Made by a program: the position numbers and the translations under genes. Shown one piece after another: positions 1 to 11,808 of a stretch of 64,000 nt of DNA. Each line of letters opens with the position of its first letter. Position 1 is the first letter of the stretch. The notes beneath the pieces were generated by a model. That model saw only the letters and a program-made list of their open reading frames with translations. It was not told the origin of the DNA and did no database searches. The stretch comes from Chionoecetes opilio (Eukaryota > Arthropoda > Malacostraca > Decapoda > Majidae), in assembly GCA_016584305.1 (NCBI GenBank), contig JACEEZ010019116.1:1-64000 (forward strand), given 5' to 3'.

Positions 1-2035
1 TTTTAAACTATTTTTTGTAATGGGCCAAAATATTATTTTCAATTGCCCCAGGGGAAAAAGGGGGTTCAAAATACTCAAAAGAAAAGCTACACGAGGGTGT
101 CGGTAAGAGTCCTGGGCTTTTAAAACCCTCTACCAAAAAAAATCCCAAATCTATACTGAAAATTTTTCCCACAAGTCTAAAAAATAGCAGAAAGCAACAA
201 GGCTACCTAAAAACATTAAATCTAAGCTATATGTCATAGGTAGAAAAATATCAGAAATAAATTTGGGGGGCATCCTGAAATATTTTAAGTTTATGCCCGA
301 TATTGGTTACCTGTCTTCTCTTTACTTTTTTAACGGTAAATTTTTCATTATTTTCATTGCACTGTAAAATTTTGTTTTTGGGTACAGCTCATTCATTTGT
401 TTTCCCCCAAAAAAAATCCTTTTTTTTAATAACTGTAATTTTACGGAAATTTTTTTTTTACCTAAAAAACCCAATATTTTTTTTTTTCACAAAACCTCTT
501 TAAAATGGGGGTGCGTCTTTGCGGGGTGCGTTTTAGCGCCGGAAAATAGGTATATGTTTTTCACTCTTCCCCTTTTAATGTTTTTTCTCTCTTTAACACA
601 TAGGCGTGGAGCGCCTGTTTTTTCAGAAAGGCACGGTGAGGCGGAAACAGCGTGTTGTCCTGGGGTAGGGGGCGCCGGGCGGGGAAAGGCGCTCGCCAGC
701 AGGGGGGGGCAGGGTTTTAGTCATTACTAGTTATTATAAATGAGTGTTATTGTGGGATTTTATTACGCGCGTCATTATTTAGTTCGTGTTTTTCCCGCGT
801 GTCACCTTAAAAAAGGGGTTTTTTTAAAGGGTTTTTGAGGTGGCGGGGTACCTTTGAGGGGGAAACATTCTTGCCACGGCGCCCCCCTGTAACACAACGG
901 AAAAAAGGGTTTCGTGGACATGCCCTTTAAAAGGCCCATGCAAACGTTTGTTGACTTTTGATTGGTCGAGAAGTTTTAGAAACAGTTTTTCATTTGCTGG
1001 GGACGATGACATTTTATGAGTCATACCCTCCAAACCCGTCAGGGCCTTCCTACTGTTTTAAATACCCAACGAGGGAAAATTGTTTGGGAAGGGAGTAAGG
1101 GGAGTAGTATCTAGGCGGGGGGGAGCGGGTTTGGGAGCTGGAGATACGCCTCCTTGCTGGTTGGGCCCAAAGGTTTAAAGGGGCCCCTGTCACTCGCCAA
1201 TAAACTTTGGGCAAACAAAGAAACCACAAATTCGTTTCAAAGATATGCTCGTGATGGGTTATAAAGCTCTGCCTGGCGCCTGGGGCCCCTAACCTCACTT
1301 ACTCACGCTGACACCCACCTACCCCTTAAAAAAAAAAAGGGGGGGGGGAAGGGAAAAAAAGGGGGAAAAAAAAAAAAAAAAAAAGTCCGAATAACTTGAA
1401 TCCAAAAATGGGGGGTCCCGGGTACGAGAGGGTTTACGTATTTCTTTTTCCAAAAGTTTTATTATAAAAAATTTTTAATATAGATATGAAAAAACATGCA
1501 AATTTCCCTTCAAAAAACCTAAGTATATTTTCTAAATCAAATATCCAAAGCGTAATAAATATTTGGCTGTGAAAATTTGTTTAATAAACGTTTTAAAATT
1601 TTGTGGGAATTTTATATGTACTCTTAACAAATAAAGTATTTTCTATTTATTAACCCTCCCGCCGTAAAGCGATTTGCTCAAAACGGGCCCCTCTAATCTG
1701 ACTTTTTCGCGTTCGCTCAAAAATTGTAAAAAATTTGCCATGAAAAAAGTATTTTTCAGAATCACGCAAATTTCGCGTCAAAGATAAAATAGACCTATAA
1801 TTAAACAAATTATCAACCTCGTGCGGGGGATTGAAATAATAAGGGCTTGTTTCTATTTTCCTATCGAGGCCCTGTGAGCGCGGATTTCGTCCCTTTAAAA
1901 TGTGTCCCAGCGGGCCTACTAGCCATATGAAAATATAAGGTAGCGTTGAATCTCATTAAAAAAACCCTTTTTTTGGCATATAACCATAAAAAAGTTGACT
2001 CAGGAAGTTTCGGTATGAAATGGGGAACGTAAATA
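1..2035. other. Unassigned AT-rich, homopolymer-rich sequence
   Basis: I recognise no gene, RNA or repeat end here. The sequence is rich in runs of A, T and G (for example around 1325-1385) and has no open frame with recognisable protein motifs. The short open frames are low-complexity or lie over homopolymer runs. The consensus is probably of poor quality, so old repeats could be hidden in it. Confidence 0.5.
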
Positions 2036-2854
2036 CACACAAACCTCGATTTTTGGGCTAATGGGGGGGGGATGGGCTGGGAACCGCAAAAGTCCCGGGG
2101 AAAGCAAGTAAAAAAAAATAAAAATAATAAATAAAAAAAAAATAAAAAATAAAAAAAAATAATATATATATTATATTATATATATATATATAAATATTAA
2201 TATAATTTTTTATATATTATATATAATATATATATATAGCCGATGCCTTCCCCCCCCCCCGGGAGTTTTCCTACTCTATATTCTGTCCGGAAACCCGAAA
2301 ATATCAAAACCCCCGCCCGGACTTTTACGTCCGCTGAGCATGCACCCACCTGGCGGGAGGCGCAGAAAGTGTTCAATAGTCCAAGAGACTTTGCACCGGG
2401 GCAGTGGGGGTCAGGGGACTAAAAAGGGCTGTGCAGGAAAACCGTGGTGTGTGTGCCCAAATGAAACAATACACCGTGGCATACTCCACCTGGGGGGAGG
2501 ACAGAAAAGTGTTAAATGTCTAGAAATTTTTTTTCACCGGGGCAGTGGGAGTCAGGTGACTGACGGAGGCGTACGGGTAAAACGTGAATTTGTGTCCCCA
2601 AAATGTAAAAATAGACCGCGAGCTGCTCCCCACCTGGCGGGAGGCGCGGACATGACCAGGGGTGACAGGAACGCTGGGACCGCCGGACAATGGTTAATTA
2701 CAACGGGACCAGGCTTTTCAACGTAAAAAAAAAAAAAAAAAAAAAAAAAAACAATAATAATAAAAATTGCCGAGACTGACTATCCCGTACCTCGATTTTG
2801 CCCGGGAAAAATCCGATCCGGAAATCGAGGCCCGGGGGAAATCAGGTTTGTGTG
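2036..2854 (-). mobile_element. G1: TA-flanked TIR element carrying LINE-derived repeats
   Basis: The ends read TA-CACACAAACCTCG and, at the other side, GGTTTGTGTG-TA, so the element sits between TA dinucleotides as expected for Tc1/mariner or pogo-type insertions. Inside, in reverse orientation, are two to three degenerate copies of the about 165-bp unit beginning with the CCCGCCAGGTGGCAGCATGC-like block, which derives from the C-terminal part of a LINE reverse transcriptase (best read in G4). An A-rich and (TA)n tract at 2110-2240 lies in the element where other copies have poly(A). No intact coding frame remains. Confidence 0.7.
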
Positions 2855-3189
2855 TATTTCTTATTTCCTTACAAAATTTTTTTTTTTCGGGGTCAGTAAA
2901 TTCCGCTATTTTTTGCATTTCTTGTTATTTTTTTTTATAGGCAGAATTCCTCAAAACCAATGTATATAATAAAAAGGAAAAAGAATCATGTTGGTGAATT
3001 AAAAACATAAAAAAAAAAACGCCGCAGTCAGGGCCTTTCGCGGGGGCCCCTTTGGGGCCCCAGACGGGGTGTCGCGTGGACGGGGAAAAATTATAAGCTT
3101 TCCGTGCGGAGAGGTTAAAAAAATAACAAAAAAAAAATACACAAATTCATTTAAATCGTTGAAGCTTTTAAGAAAAATGAATGCTTTAT
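2855..3189. other. Unassigned spacer
   Basis: AT-rich sequence between G1 and a SINE. I see no coding motif or repeat end. Confidence 0.4.
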
Positions 3190-3510
3190 CCTCCCCTATG
3201 CAATATACCACCTCTGGGTATCGTGGCTGCACGCTTAGCTAAAAATTAAAACGGACCCGGGTTTGAACCCCGGCCAGGGCAGTTGGCTGCACCCCAAACC
3301 CAGCTTTTTCCTTTTTTTTGGGGTTTGGCGATAAGGGGTATTTTGGGGAAAACCTGGGGAAGGCGCTTTTGGTAACCGGATGTCACACTACCCCTTGTCC
3401 CGGGTAGCGAATGTCACCCACCAAGGCTAAAGGGGCTAATGCGACGGAGATGAGCACTGAGGCACGCGCGGCTTAGCCTATGCCCCAAGTTTACCACCCT
3501 CCCCCCAAAA
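3190..3510 (+). repeat. SINE S1, tRNA-derived, degenerate
   Basis: A pol III B-box-like block, GGGTTTGAACCCCGG, lies at about 3260-3275, with an A-box-like stretch roughly 50 bp upstream (TGGCTGCACGC near 3221). The body downstream (CTGGGGAAGG, then GGTAACC, GATGTCACAC and ACGGAGATGAGCACTGAG) resembles a tRNA-derived decapod SINE body as I remember it. That comparison is from memory and is not a search result. Indels in G and T runs blur both ends. No poly(A) tail or target duplication could be fixed. Confidence 0.5.
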
Positions 3511-3966
3511 ATCCAATACCTTCGTGCCCCACCTGACCCTCCCCCCCCTTGCAAGAAAATGCGGGCAGTACCAAAAACCAAGTACCCTGTGATTGCGCAT
3601 GCAAAAACCAATCAGGTACTCCGTAGTGTATGGTTAAGGGGTATAATACTAGCACTTTTCCTCCACTTCACTGAAAAGTGGGAGATAGAGCCCCCTACCA
3701 GCCACAATGGGAAAAAATATATGCCCCGGCCCAAATCAGCCACGGGGGATGAGGAAAAAAACAGGGCTCAGATGTTTACCTCTTGTCAGTTTACTTTTTC
3801 ATTTCATATACTTGGCTTCTGAATGAGAATTAAAATACAAAAGTAATATCAAAGAAACTTCAGGTTTTGTTGTGCAGTGCAGTTAATTATGGGATAATTC
3901 ATAAAAATTTTGACCAAAACCAACCCTAGTGGGAAAGCCGACTTTTTTCAACGGGGGATCTTCAGC
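3511..3966. other. Unassigned spacer
   Basis: No recognisable coding or repeat structure. One short plus-strand open frame (3559-3822) has no family resemblance. Confidence 0.4.
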
Positions 3967-6860
3967 CCTAGACCACTGTATACCTGGGCTGCGCACGGAA
4001 AATCGGCCTGTGCACAAGGGGGGTGAAGTCGGAGGCCGCTCGGATTATATATATATATACGGATCATATGATGGTTTTTTTCAGTACAGTGAAACTAAAA
4101 ATTTAAGGGCCTCAAGTAACGAACGTCGGATTAAGGACTCCATTTGCGTGACAAATTTTCGGGGAAAAGGCTATCAGACCGCTTTTCGCCGCTCAATTGT
4201 CAAATAAAATAATTTTTTTATTTTTTCATTTTACTTTGGAAGCTTGGGTTTAAGGAGTTTTGATTATCACATATTAGATAATAAAGGAAGGGGCCTGTGT
4301 TGCTAGTATTTAGTGGTAAAAGGTGTGTATTGTTTTAAATAATGATATTAGTGTTATGGGGAGGCCGCCTCTACCGTCTCCCCGTCACCTCCCCCCCTAA
4401 AAAACCCCTTTTCTAAACGACCCAGTGCTACACTGACCTAAAAATTGACACGTGTATAGAACGCACTCACAACCCTATATATATAATATAGCATTTGTCC
4501 CTGAATATCCCATACCCTTGAATCCAGTGAATCGTTTGTTTACCTTTCAAAATAGAGTTGAGCTTGACTAGACAACGGATAGTACACGGTCTTTGTGTTT
4601 TGATTATTTCTCTTTTAAATTTACGTAGAACGGCCAAAATTTCATATGATCCCCGTCCTTTTTACCTCCCAACATGCTCCCGTGAAAACACTATGTCCCC
4701 ATCACTTGCCCTGCACATGTCCCCAGGAAATATTTTTACGAATTTTAGCATCACTACAGACTTTTAGTACCATGAAGAGGCTGCACAGAAATTTAATTTG
4801 TATGTAGTGCCCCTTTGGCTTTATTTCTTTTACTTTTTTAAGTCAAAAGGGGTCCCCCAATTTGGTAAAGCTGCCACCACCCCAATAAATGGAAAAAAAA
4901 AAATTTTTGTTGAGGAAAAATTGAACTATGGTGTAAAAGATAAATCCTTTTTTTCCTTTAATATTCAGTTTATGATAAACCAGTAAAAACTTTCCCCATC
5001 CTTCCTACATAATCTTAAAATATGTCTCCCCTTTAAAAACACTCTTAATGCAATCACACCAAACCCACGCTAGCATTACCCCTGGGCCCAAAGTAACACA
5101 ATTTTCCTCTCTATTTTAAAAAAATTTCCCCTCCTTCCTTCTGTAATACCCTCTTAAACAATTCAATCGAACATGCTAGATTAGCCCGTGGACCCCAACG
5201 TAATCAAAGTACCTCTCTAATTTTAAAACATTTTCCCCTCACGAAAAGTGTTGAGTCAAGAACACATGTCCCACCTTCAGCTATCAGACTAAACCTTAGC
5301 TGTAATCCTATGTTTTCCCCAAAAAAGTTCAAGGTGTTCTCCCCCGTCCCCGCGTCTCCTCCACAGCTGTCCACAGCTACCTTGGGCCTATGAATAACAC
5401 CTTCCATTAGTTCTCACTTCACAGATAATTATAATGAATACATCTCATCTCTACCAAACCCTTTTGTCCCCTTAAACATACCTTTACCAAGGTGAAACCC
5501 ACCCCCCGTGCCCAACTCGACACTTGACTCGCTGACGGGTACAAAACTAATATGGCGTCTCCTTCTCTTCACCCCCGCACCCCTACGGGGCCCGGCCCAC
5601 TATCCCCGTATAAAATTTTCAGAAATTTTTTCTATGTGATTCGACTGAGGAGGGGAAAAAATTACCACTTTTTTACTCAATTTTTATTTTTTTTCTTTAC
5701 CCCCCCCCTTTAAACGTAAACTCTTGCCAGCGGGGTAAAAAGTTTTAAAACGCTTTTTCTGCTTTACAGTACATCACCTACATGTTTCGGGACTAAAAGT
5801 CCAGTGATGCAAAAATTTTTTAAATATTGGCCTGGGGACATTTGGCAGTGGCAAGTGATGGCGACTATAGTGTTTCTAGGTAACAGTCTGGTTGTGTTTG
5901 TGTTATTTTTTATTTATTTCAAATTTTCCTTTTTTTCTATTTTTTCCCCTTGGGAAAAAACCCCCATAACGAACATCGGCTTTTAAAGGACCACCCCCCC
6001 CCCTCTTTAGTCCGTTATATCGAGGGTTTTTGTAAATAATGATATACTGTATCTTTCCCAAAAGTTTTTTCTAAAATATTATCAAATAAAAACAGTAAAA
6101 ACGCAAGGAATGCCTTACGGGGACTGAAGAAATATGCATGAACTTAATATTCACTTCAACTCTTCGCCATTTAAAACTTTGTAAGTAAACTTTTATCATG
6201 AAGGGATCAATAAAGGGGCATTTTTTTTAGTTTTTCCATTGCTATATTTCGTTATCTGATAAATGAATTAGAACCATACATAAATTAGCGGTTAACTAAA
6301 TAAATAAAATCATCAATCGGGTAATTTCCCAATTGTGAGGTTATTTATTTAGTCCATGCTATTTTATACATGGTACTAATTCATTTATCAGAAACAAAAA
6401 TATATAAGTAATAAATAACATCATCAATCGGGAAATTACCCGATTGATGATTTTTTTATTTATTTAAAACGCTAATTTATGCATGGTTCTAATTAATTTA
6501 TCAGATAACGAAATATAGCAATGGAAAGCTAATAAAATTGCGCTTCTATTGATACCCTTCATGGATAAAAGTTGACTCGCAAGTTTTAAATGGCGAAGAG
6601 TTAAGTGAATTTTAAGTTCATGCAATTTCTTCATAGTCTCATAATGGCATTTCTTTAGCGTGTTTTTACATTTTTTTTTTTAATATTAAAGAACAAACAT
6701 TTACGAAGATTACAGTATATCATATATACTGATAAACCAGTCTATATGATAGTCCATAGACCACTATATCTCTTTGTCGGGGCGCCCCCCAGGCCCCTAT
6801 GCAGCCCGCCCAAATTCAAAACATTGTCGCGTGTGCAGTCCAGGTATACAGTGGTCTATG
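3967..6860. mobile_element. C1: palindromic TIR element, split by B2
   Basis: The left end has TAGACCACTGTATACC at 3969-3984 and the right end has its complement GGTATACAGTGGTCTATG at 6843-6860, matching the ends of C2. Between 6040 and 6735 two arms of about 340 bp are inverted copies of each other (GCATGAACTTAATATTCACTT on the left against AAGTGAATTTTAAGTTCATGC on the right). Smaller hairpins around ATCATCAATCGGGTAATTT lie at the centre. Family B copy B2 interrupts the left part at a TA within a TTTATCAGTATAT-like site. There is no coding capacity. The left flank is too degraded to call the target duplication. Confidence 0.75.
4086..6030. mobile_element. B2: degraded family B element nested in C1
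   Basis: The left part (about 4088-4500) matches B1 and B3 segments, including ACTCCATTTGCGTGACAA and the GACCTAAAAATTGACACGTGTATA block. The right part ends near 6022 with AGTCCGTTATATCGAGGG, like the B terminus. The interior 4500-5640 is longer than in B1 and includes two related direct copies of about 125 bp (roughly 4985-5110 and 5112-5235). Boundaries are approximate because homopolymer indels are frequent. No protein is encoded that I can recognise. Confidence 0.6.
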
Positions 6861-7960
6861 TTGCAAACCTATGTTGATCTCAAGAAGGTATTTGACTCAG
6901 TGCATCGTGAGTCACTCTAGGATCTTCTGCGACTTCGCGGGATTCCTGCAAGGACTATTGGTTTGATGACTGGTCTGTACTCTGGAACTGAGTGCTGTAG
7001 TGTGGGGGAGGTGTATCCAGCTTTTTTTTTGTGAATACAGGAGTGAGGCAAGGGTGCGTCTTTGCCCCATCACTTTTCAACACTTGTATGGACTGGTATT
7101 GGGGCAAGTTGAAACATCAAAGTGATTGTGGAGCTTCCTCGGCAACACCATGATCACTGATCTTGATTTTGCCGATGATGCAGCAATCATTGCCGCTCGC
7201 TGGAGGTCCGGGGTGATGGCTCTCGAGGCGCTGCACAGGAGGCAAAGCCTTTAGGATTAAAGGTCTCCTGGCTCAAGACCAAGGTCCAGGTGTTTGGAGG
7301 CTTACTAGATGAAACAGTACAATCTGTTCATGCGTGCGGCGAAGACATTGAGACCTTGGAAATTTTTACATCCCTTAGTAGGTAGCACAGTCCATAATGA
7401 CGGTGGTCACGTCAAGAAGTCTTACGGCGGATTGGCATAGCCTACGGTGTTATGGACTCGCTCAGCACGAGTATTTGGCGTTGTGGGTTACCTGTGCAGA
7501 AGGACAAAGATCTGGATCTTCAAGTCGCTTGTGATCCCTGTCTTACTCTATGGATGTGAGACATGGACACTAAATAGCGACTTGAAGAGGCGAATCGATG
7601 CCTTTGGTAAAAAGTGTTCTTTGCAGAATCATGGGTATCGCGGGGATGATTAAGTGTCAAATCAGCAATTGCACCATGAGACTGAATGAGGCCTATTACC
7701 TGCATAAATCCGTCAGCGCCAACTTCGGCTATATGGGGATTGGGACGCTACCCTGAAACCGATCCTTCCCATCGGGTTGTGTCTGTAAGAAACAATCTGT
7801 CATGGAGGAGGCCAAGGGGGCGATCACAAAGGGTCGTGGCTGGGGCAAGTCGGTTTCCTGTCGAGAGTTGCTTGGTATGGGAAGGGAGCCTGCATGGGGA
7901 CTATGGTTTCCTTCCCCGGGGTCTTGGGATCCCGGGCGTAAGTGGTTATGTTTTTTCCCC
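6861..7960 (+). pseudogene. RTE-like LINE reverse transcriptase remnant
   Basis: The C-terminal half of a LINE ORF2 can be followed across several frames. It begins in the fingers/palm with VDLKKVFDSVHRES (about 6870), followed by TGVRQGCVFAPSLFNTCMDW (about 7040), the catalytic DFADDAAIIA box (FADD codons at 7168-7179), then YGCETWTL (about 7549) and a C-terminal RRPRGR motif (about 7810). The order and spacing fit an RT with its thumb and C-terminal region. The endonuclease domain and the N-terminal RT are missing, because the fragment starts right at the end of C1. Stops and frameshifts (stop after VHRES, run of T at 7021-7029) make it a dead copy. The family assignment is by motif memory and is a judgement. 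Confidence 0.85.
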
Positions 7961-8234
7961 GGGAAATTGGTTCAAATCCCGGATTCTTATTGTTGTTCCT
8001 TATCTCGATTTGCCTATGTAAAAAACAAAGCGCATGAAAGAGAGACAGAAAGTGTTCTAAAAAGAACAGTTTTCTTTTTGGGTTTGGGCTTCAAATGGCC
8101 AATTAATAATTTTCTTTTTTACAATGGCTATCTTTTAATGTCATTTTATACATTGCTTTTCTTTTGTGGTAAAAAGAAGGAGATTGACTGTTTGTGCTTC
8201 TTGGAGAGTCATTTCATGAACAACTTTTGATGTG

Positions 8235-8356
8235 TGCGTGACTGTGTGTCTGTGTGCACCGTGACTGTGTGTCTTGTGTGCACCGTGACTGTGTGTCTTG
8301 TGTGCACCGTGGGCTGGTGTCTGTGGCACCGTGACTGTGGTCTTGTGTGCACCGTG
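8235..8356 (+). repeat. Minisatellite, about 26-bp unit
   Basis: About four to five tandem copies of a unit like GTGCACCGTGACTGTGTGTCTT, with the last copies diverged. Both strands show repetitive open frames (CTVTVCLV-like), which are by-products of the repeat. It sits just downstream of the LINE remnant and ends at a poly(T) run at 8366-8388. Confidence 0.85.
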
Positions 8357-8375
8357 CATAAATTCTTTTTTTTTT

Positions 8376-8500
8376 TTTTTTTTTTTTACAGCACAAAGGG
8401 CTGGCCAAAGGGGACAAAAAAAAGAGGTAACACAAAGCCCCTTAGTTGCCAGTCCCTACAAAGAAGCAGTAAGAGAATAAAACAAGTTATAATGAAGAAA
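8376..8500 (-). repeat. 3' end of a CR1/L2-like LINE with poly(A), antisense
   Basis: Read on the minus strand, this is a tail ending ...GGGCTTTGTGTTACC, ...GGCCAGCCC..., followed by the complement of the poly(T) run at 8366-8388. The same tail recurs in K1, K2, G5, G7 and near 50.7 kb. Because it ends in poly(A), it looks like a retroposed LINE 3' UTR. Confidence 0.6.
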
Positions 8501-8713
8501 TGTTATAATAAAAATTTCTATGATATAATATTACATTGATTTATGGGCATTTTTATGCATGAAATACAGGTAAAAAGGTATAAAAAGGTTTTTATTTTGG
8601 GGGTCAGGGAAAGGATTAATTAATTTTATATTGTTTCTTATGGAAAAATGTGTTTCGGTTTTAGAATAAATTTGGGAACGAGTTATGTTCGAAACCGAGG
8701 GCATGTCGGTATA
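8501..8713. mobile_element. Possible left fragment of a TIR element (U)
   Basis: TTCGAAACCGAGG at 8689-8701 resembles the terminal block GTTCGAAACCCGAGGTTTAAAC at 11322-11343. The rest is AT-rich without coding motifs. If the two belong together, K1, B1 and A1 are nested in U. This pairing is tentative. Confidence 0.3.
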
Positions 8714-9055
8714 CAGGAAAACCTCGTTATCCGGGAACCCTCGGGGGGAGTGCATGCCGGATAACTCATTTTGCTGTTGTTTTGAGAGATACTCATATGG
8801 AATCGCCCAAAATCTCAATTATTTTATTTTTTTTTTTTACATCACAAGGAACTGGCCAAGGGCACAACAAAAATGGGTAACACAAAGCCCGCTTAGTTGC
8901 CAGTCTCTATAAAGAAGACAGTAAAAGAATAAAATAAAAAAGAGGGGTGAGCCAATTTAGTTCGGGAGATGTCTTGTTACTCTTCTTTTGAAAAAGATGT
9001 AGTCATAGGAAAGTGGAAAAATAGAAACAGGAAGAGAGTTCCAGAGTTACCAGTG

Positions 9056-9102
<47 letters not shown>

Positions 9103-9173
9103 CGGGTCGATTAGTGCCGTTGTTTTGAGGCTGCCGTTGTTGTTTTGAATGCCGGTTAAATGAGCTTCTCCTG
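8714..9173 (-). mobile_element. K1: TIR element carrying a captured LINE 3' end
   Basis: Starts TA-CAGGAAAACCTCGTTATCC and ends GAGCTTCTCCTG, matching K2. On the minus strand the middle encodes the last residues of a CR1/L2-like LINE (TGNSGTLFLFLFFHFP, related to a LINE FTGKLWNSLP-type ending), followed by its 3' UTR and a short poly(A). A 40-base poly(A) on the plus strand (about 9056-9100) flanks it. So the element is a small DNA transposon with a retroposon 3' end inside. Confidence 0.7.
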
Positions 9174-9177
9174 TTAT

Positions 9178-9212
<35 letters not shown>

Positions 9213-10040
9213 CAGTCAAACCCCGATATAACGGACAAAAGGGGGTAGGGGGAGTCCGTTATAGCCGATTGTCCGTTATAGCGAGGGTATTTTCCAAGGG
9301 GGGAAAAATATATGAAAAAACGGATTTTTTTTTAAATAAATGAGAAATAATTACAAACACAACCAGACTGTGTAGCTATGTTGGGAGGTAAACAGTGACT
9401 GGCACTACATGCTGAATTTGGTCCGCTCCTACACGTGAAATAAATGAGAAATAATCACAAACACAACCAGAACGTGTAGCTAGTCAACCTCAAGCTCTAG
9501 TGAAAGGTAAACAAATTACTACGAGCCAGATTCAGCCGTGGCTTCCAAAGGTATTGCTTATTATCATGACTAATGCTCATTATTATATATATTATATGGT
9601 TGTGAAGTGCAGTTCTATACACGTGTCACTATTTAGGTCAGTGTAGCACTGCGTGTCGCCTTAGATAAGGGTGATTTAGGGTGTTGAGGTGACAGGGAGA
9701 CGTAACAGCGGCCACGCCATAGCACTAATAGTCACTATTTTAAACAATACACACCTTCTACCACTAAATCACTAGCAGCACAGGCTCCTTCCTTATAATA
9801 TTATATCTTAATATGTGAAAACATCAAAAACTCCTTAAAAAAAAAAAAAGCCCAAGCATTCCAAATAAAATGAGAAAAAAAACAAAATGTTGAGTTGACA
9901 ATTCGAGCGCGATAGCGGTCTAATAAAAAAAAATAAAAAAAAAAAAAATAATAAAAAAAAAAAAAAAAAAAAATCACCCAAATGGAGTCCGTTATATCCA
10001 AAGTCCGTTACATCGAGTCCGTGATATCGAGGTTTGACTG
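9213..10040. mobile_element. B1: most complete family B TIR element
   Basis: Terminal inverted repeats CAGTCAAACCCCGATATAAC (9213) and its complement ending GAGGTTTGACTG (10040), both flanked by (TA)n. Subterminal blocks repeat the GTCCGTTATA motif several times at each end. The left half carries two direct copies of a TAAATGAGAAATAATNACAAACACAAC-like segment (9338 and 9440). A/T runs at 9839-9973 interrupt the right half. Non-coding; 828 bp. TIR style and TA flanks suggest a pogo/Tigger-mobilised MITE. Confidence 0.8.
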
Positions 10041-10050
10041 TATATATATA

Positions 10051-11192
10051 CAGGGAGGTCCCGAAGATACGAGCAGTTAGGTTCCATCTGGCATACTCGT
10101 AAAGCGAAATCTCGTATAACGAAACACATAACTAATGGTAAAATATAGGTTTGGTTCCAGGACCCCATCAATTAAAAAAAGAAAAGAAAAAGAAGGATGT
10201 TTTTCAAGCTAAAATAAAACTATAGCAATCAACAAACTCAAACTCTCAAAGATAGGCTCTATATACCACACCACCGCACCACCACACAAAACACAATGAA
10301 TTAAGAGTGTGACACCCACAGTGGGACAGAGCACAAATAAGTCACAATAAGACTTAAGTAAACGGTATCTGGTCATTTGGGCCCACATGCCATTTCGCCA
10401 CACCATGGAGTCATTTCGCCCACAGGTCAATTCGCCCACATTATAGAGTCATTTCGACCAAGGTTACGGTGGTTCATTCCATTTCTGCCATAGGAAGATA
10501 TAGTTACAAGACTCCGGACATGGCTCGTGTGGGCGAATTGACTTTAAAGGGGGCGAATTGACTCTTACATGTGGGCGAATTGCTCTTCAGTGGGCGAATT
10601 GATCTACATGGGGGCGAATTGACTCTTACATGTGGGCGAAATGTCTTGTGGGCGAATTGACATGTGGCAAAATGCCCGGTAACCAAGTAAACCAGAAAAT
10701 CACTAAAATTGGGACTCACAAGGCACACTACATACAAGCAACAAAGACTTTTGTATGTACTCTTGGGGACGCCGCGTGATACACTAGACTCGAGAGGGTA
10801 GGGTAGGTAAGGGACAAGGGAGGGGTGCGCAGACCTCTTCCACTGCCCACAAACTCGTCTCTGTGCATCTGAATCATTGTACATCGTCCAGTGTTGTGAA
10901 TTTTTGTAGGCCACATTTTCGTACCGAGCCACCAGAATTATCATATTTTCAGATTGATATAATTATCCTACAACCTTAGGTAAAATCATATAGTCAGTAA
11001 ATGACTTTATAATTTTGGGTAAATAACTTGTAATTTACTTTAGTAAATAACTTGGTAATTTTACTCACCCAGTTTGAATGTCGGTAGCATTGGATTTTCG
11101 CCCCTCGTAATTGAATATAGAACCCTAATTTACACATCTCGTAATTCATCGGATTCTCGTATATCGAATGCTCATATAGTGGGACCTCCCTG
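10051..11192. mobile_element. A1: family A TIR element with nested inverted minisatellite
   Basis: Begins CAGGGAGGTCCCGAAGATAC and ends GTGGGACCTCCCTG, flanked by TATA on both sides. Only ten (TA) bases separate it from B1. The subterminal blocks are shared with A2-A6: GCATACTCGTAAAGCGAAATC at one end and the CCGATGATACGAG-like block at the other. The element N (10361-10686) sits inside. No protein is encoded. Confidence 0.8.
10361..10686. repeat. N: inverted array of GTGGGCGAATTGA-type subrepeats
   Basis: The right half holds six to seven spaced copies of GTGGGCGAATTGAC separated by short CTCTTACAT-like spacers (10527-10660). The left half carries the complementary CATTTCGCCCACA motif three to four times (10375-10460). 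The outer ends GGTATCTGGTCATTTGGG and TGCCCGGTAACC are imperfect inverted repeats. The whole is a foldback-like structure made of subrepeats. Confidence 0.65.
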
Positions 11193-11211
11193 TATATATA
11201 TAATATTATAG

Positions 11212-11343
11212 AAGAAGAAAATTAAAAAATACTTGTTCGGGAACCGAGTCATAGTACGGCAACCGGGTGCGATTATGATTTTGAAATTCTGCTCGTGAAC
11301 CCGATTTGTTCGAAAAGGGAAACGTTCGAAACCCGAGGTTTAA
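11212..11343. mobile_element. Right end of a TIR element (U)
   Basis: Ends GTTCGAAACCCGAGGTTTAAAC then TGTA, the usual shape of a TA-flanked TIR end, and is followed by (TA)n. An upstream block repeats GTTCGGGAACCGAG. No matching complete left end was found; 8501-8713 is a candidate. Confidence 0.35.
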
Positions 11344-11808
11344 ACTGTATACAATATATATTATTATATATATAGTATATATATATAATATATATATATA
11401 CCGAAATTTGCCGGCGCATAAGATGAAACCTCCGTATAAGACGCCCCCCTATTTTACAAGGAGGTTTTGAGAAGAAAAAAAAAATTGGGGTTTTTGAAGG
11501 AATTTTTTATTTAGCAAAAGATATTAAAAAAAAGGTTTTGTAGGGAAAGCAAATGATTATGAGCATGTACCTAAATACAATATTCACTGTGCAGTGAATG
11601 TGAATGAAAAATCATACTAGTCAAAAAGTAAAGGGAAGACAGGGTAACCAAAATCGGGCATAAATCATAATATATTGCAAAGGGTGCCCCCACGAAATTT
11701 ATATTCTAATATTATCTTACTATGACAATATAGCTTAGATTTAATGTTGTAGGTATGCCTTGTTGCTTTTTTTGCTATGTGTTTAGACTTTGTGGAAAAT
11801 TTGCAGTA

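Noticed and set aside
7961..7990. GGTTCAAATCCCGG, resembling a tRNA B box
   Set aside because: No A box at proper spacing and no cloverleaf could be drawn; it lies at the decayed end of the LINE.
8235..8356. Regularly spaced repeat, looked at as a possible CRISPR array
   Set aside because: Units are tandem with no unique spacers, and the context is a eukaryotic repeat region.
9047..9238. Open frames rich in F, Y and I on the minus strand
   Set aside because: They translate poly(A) and (TA)n tracts and have no protein-like composition.
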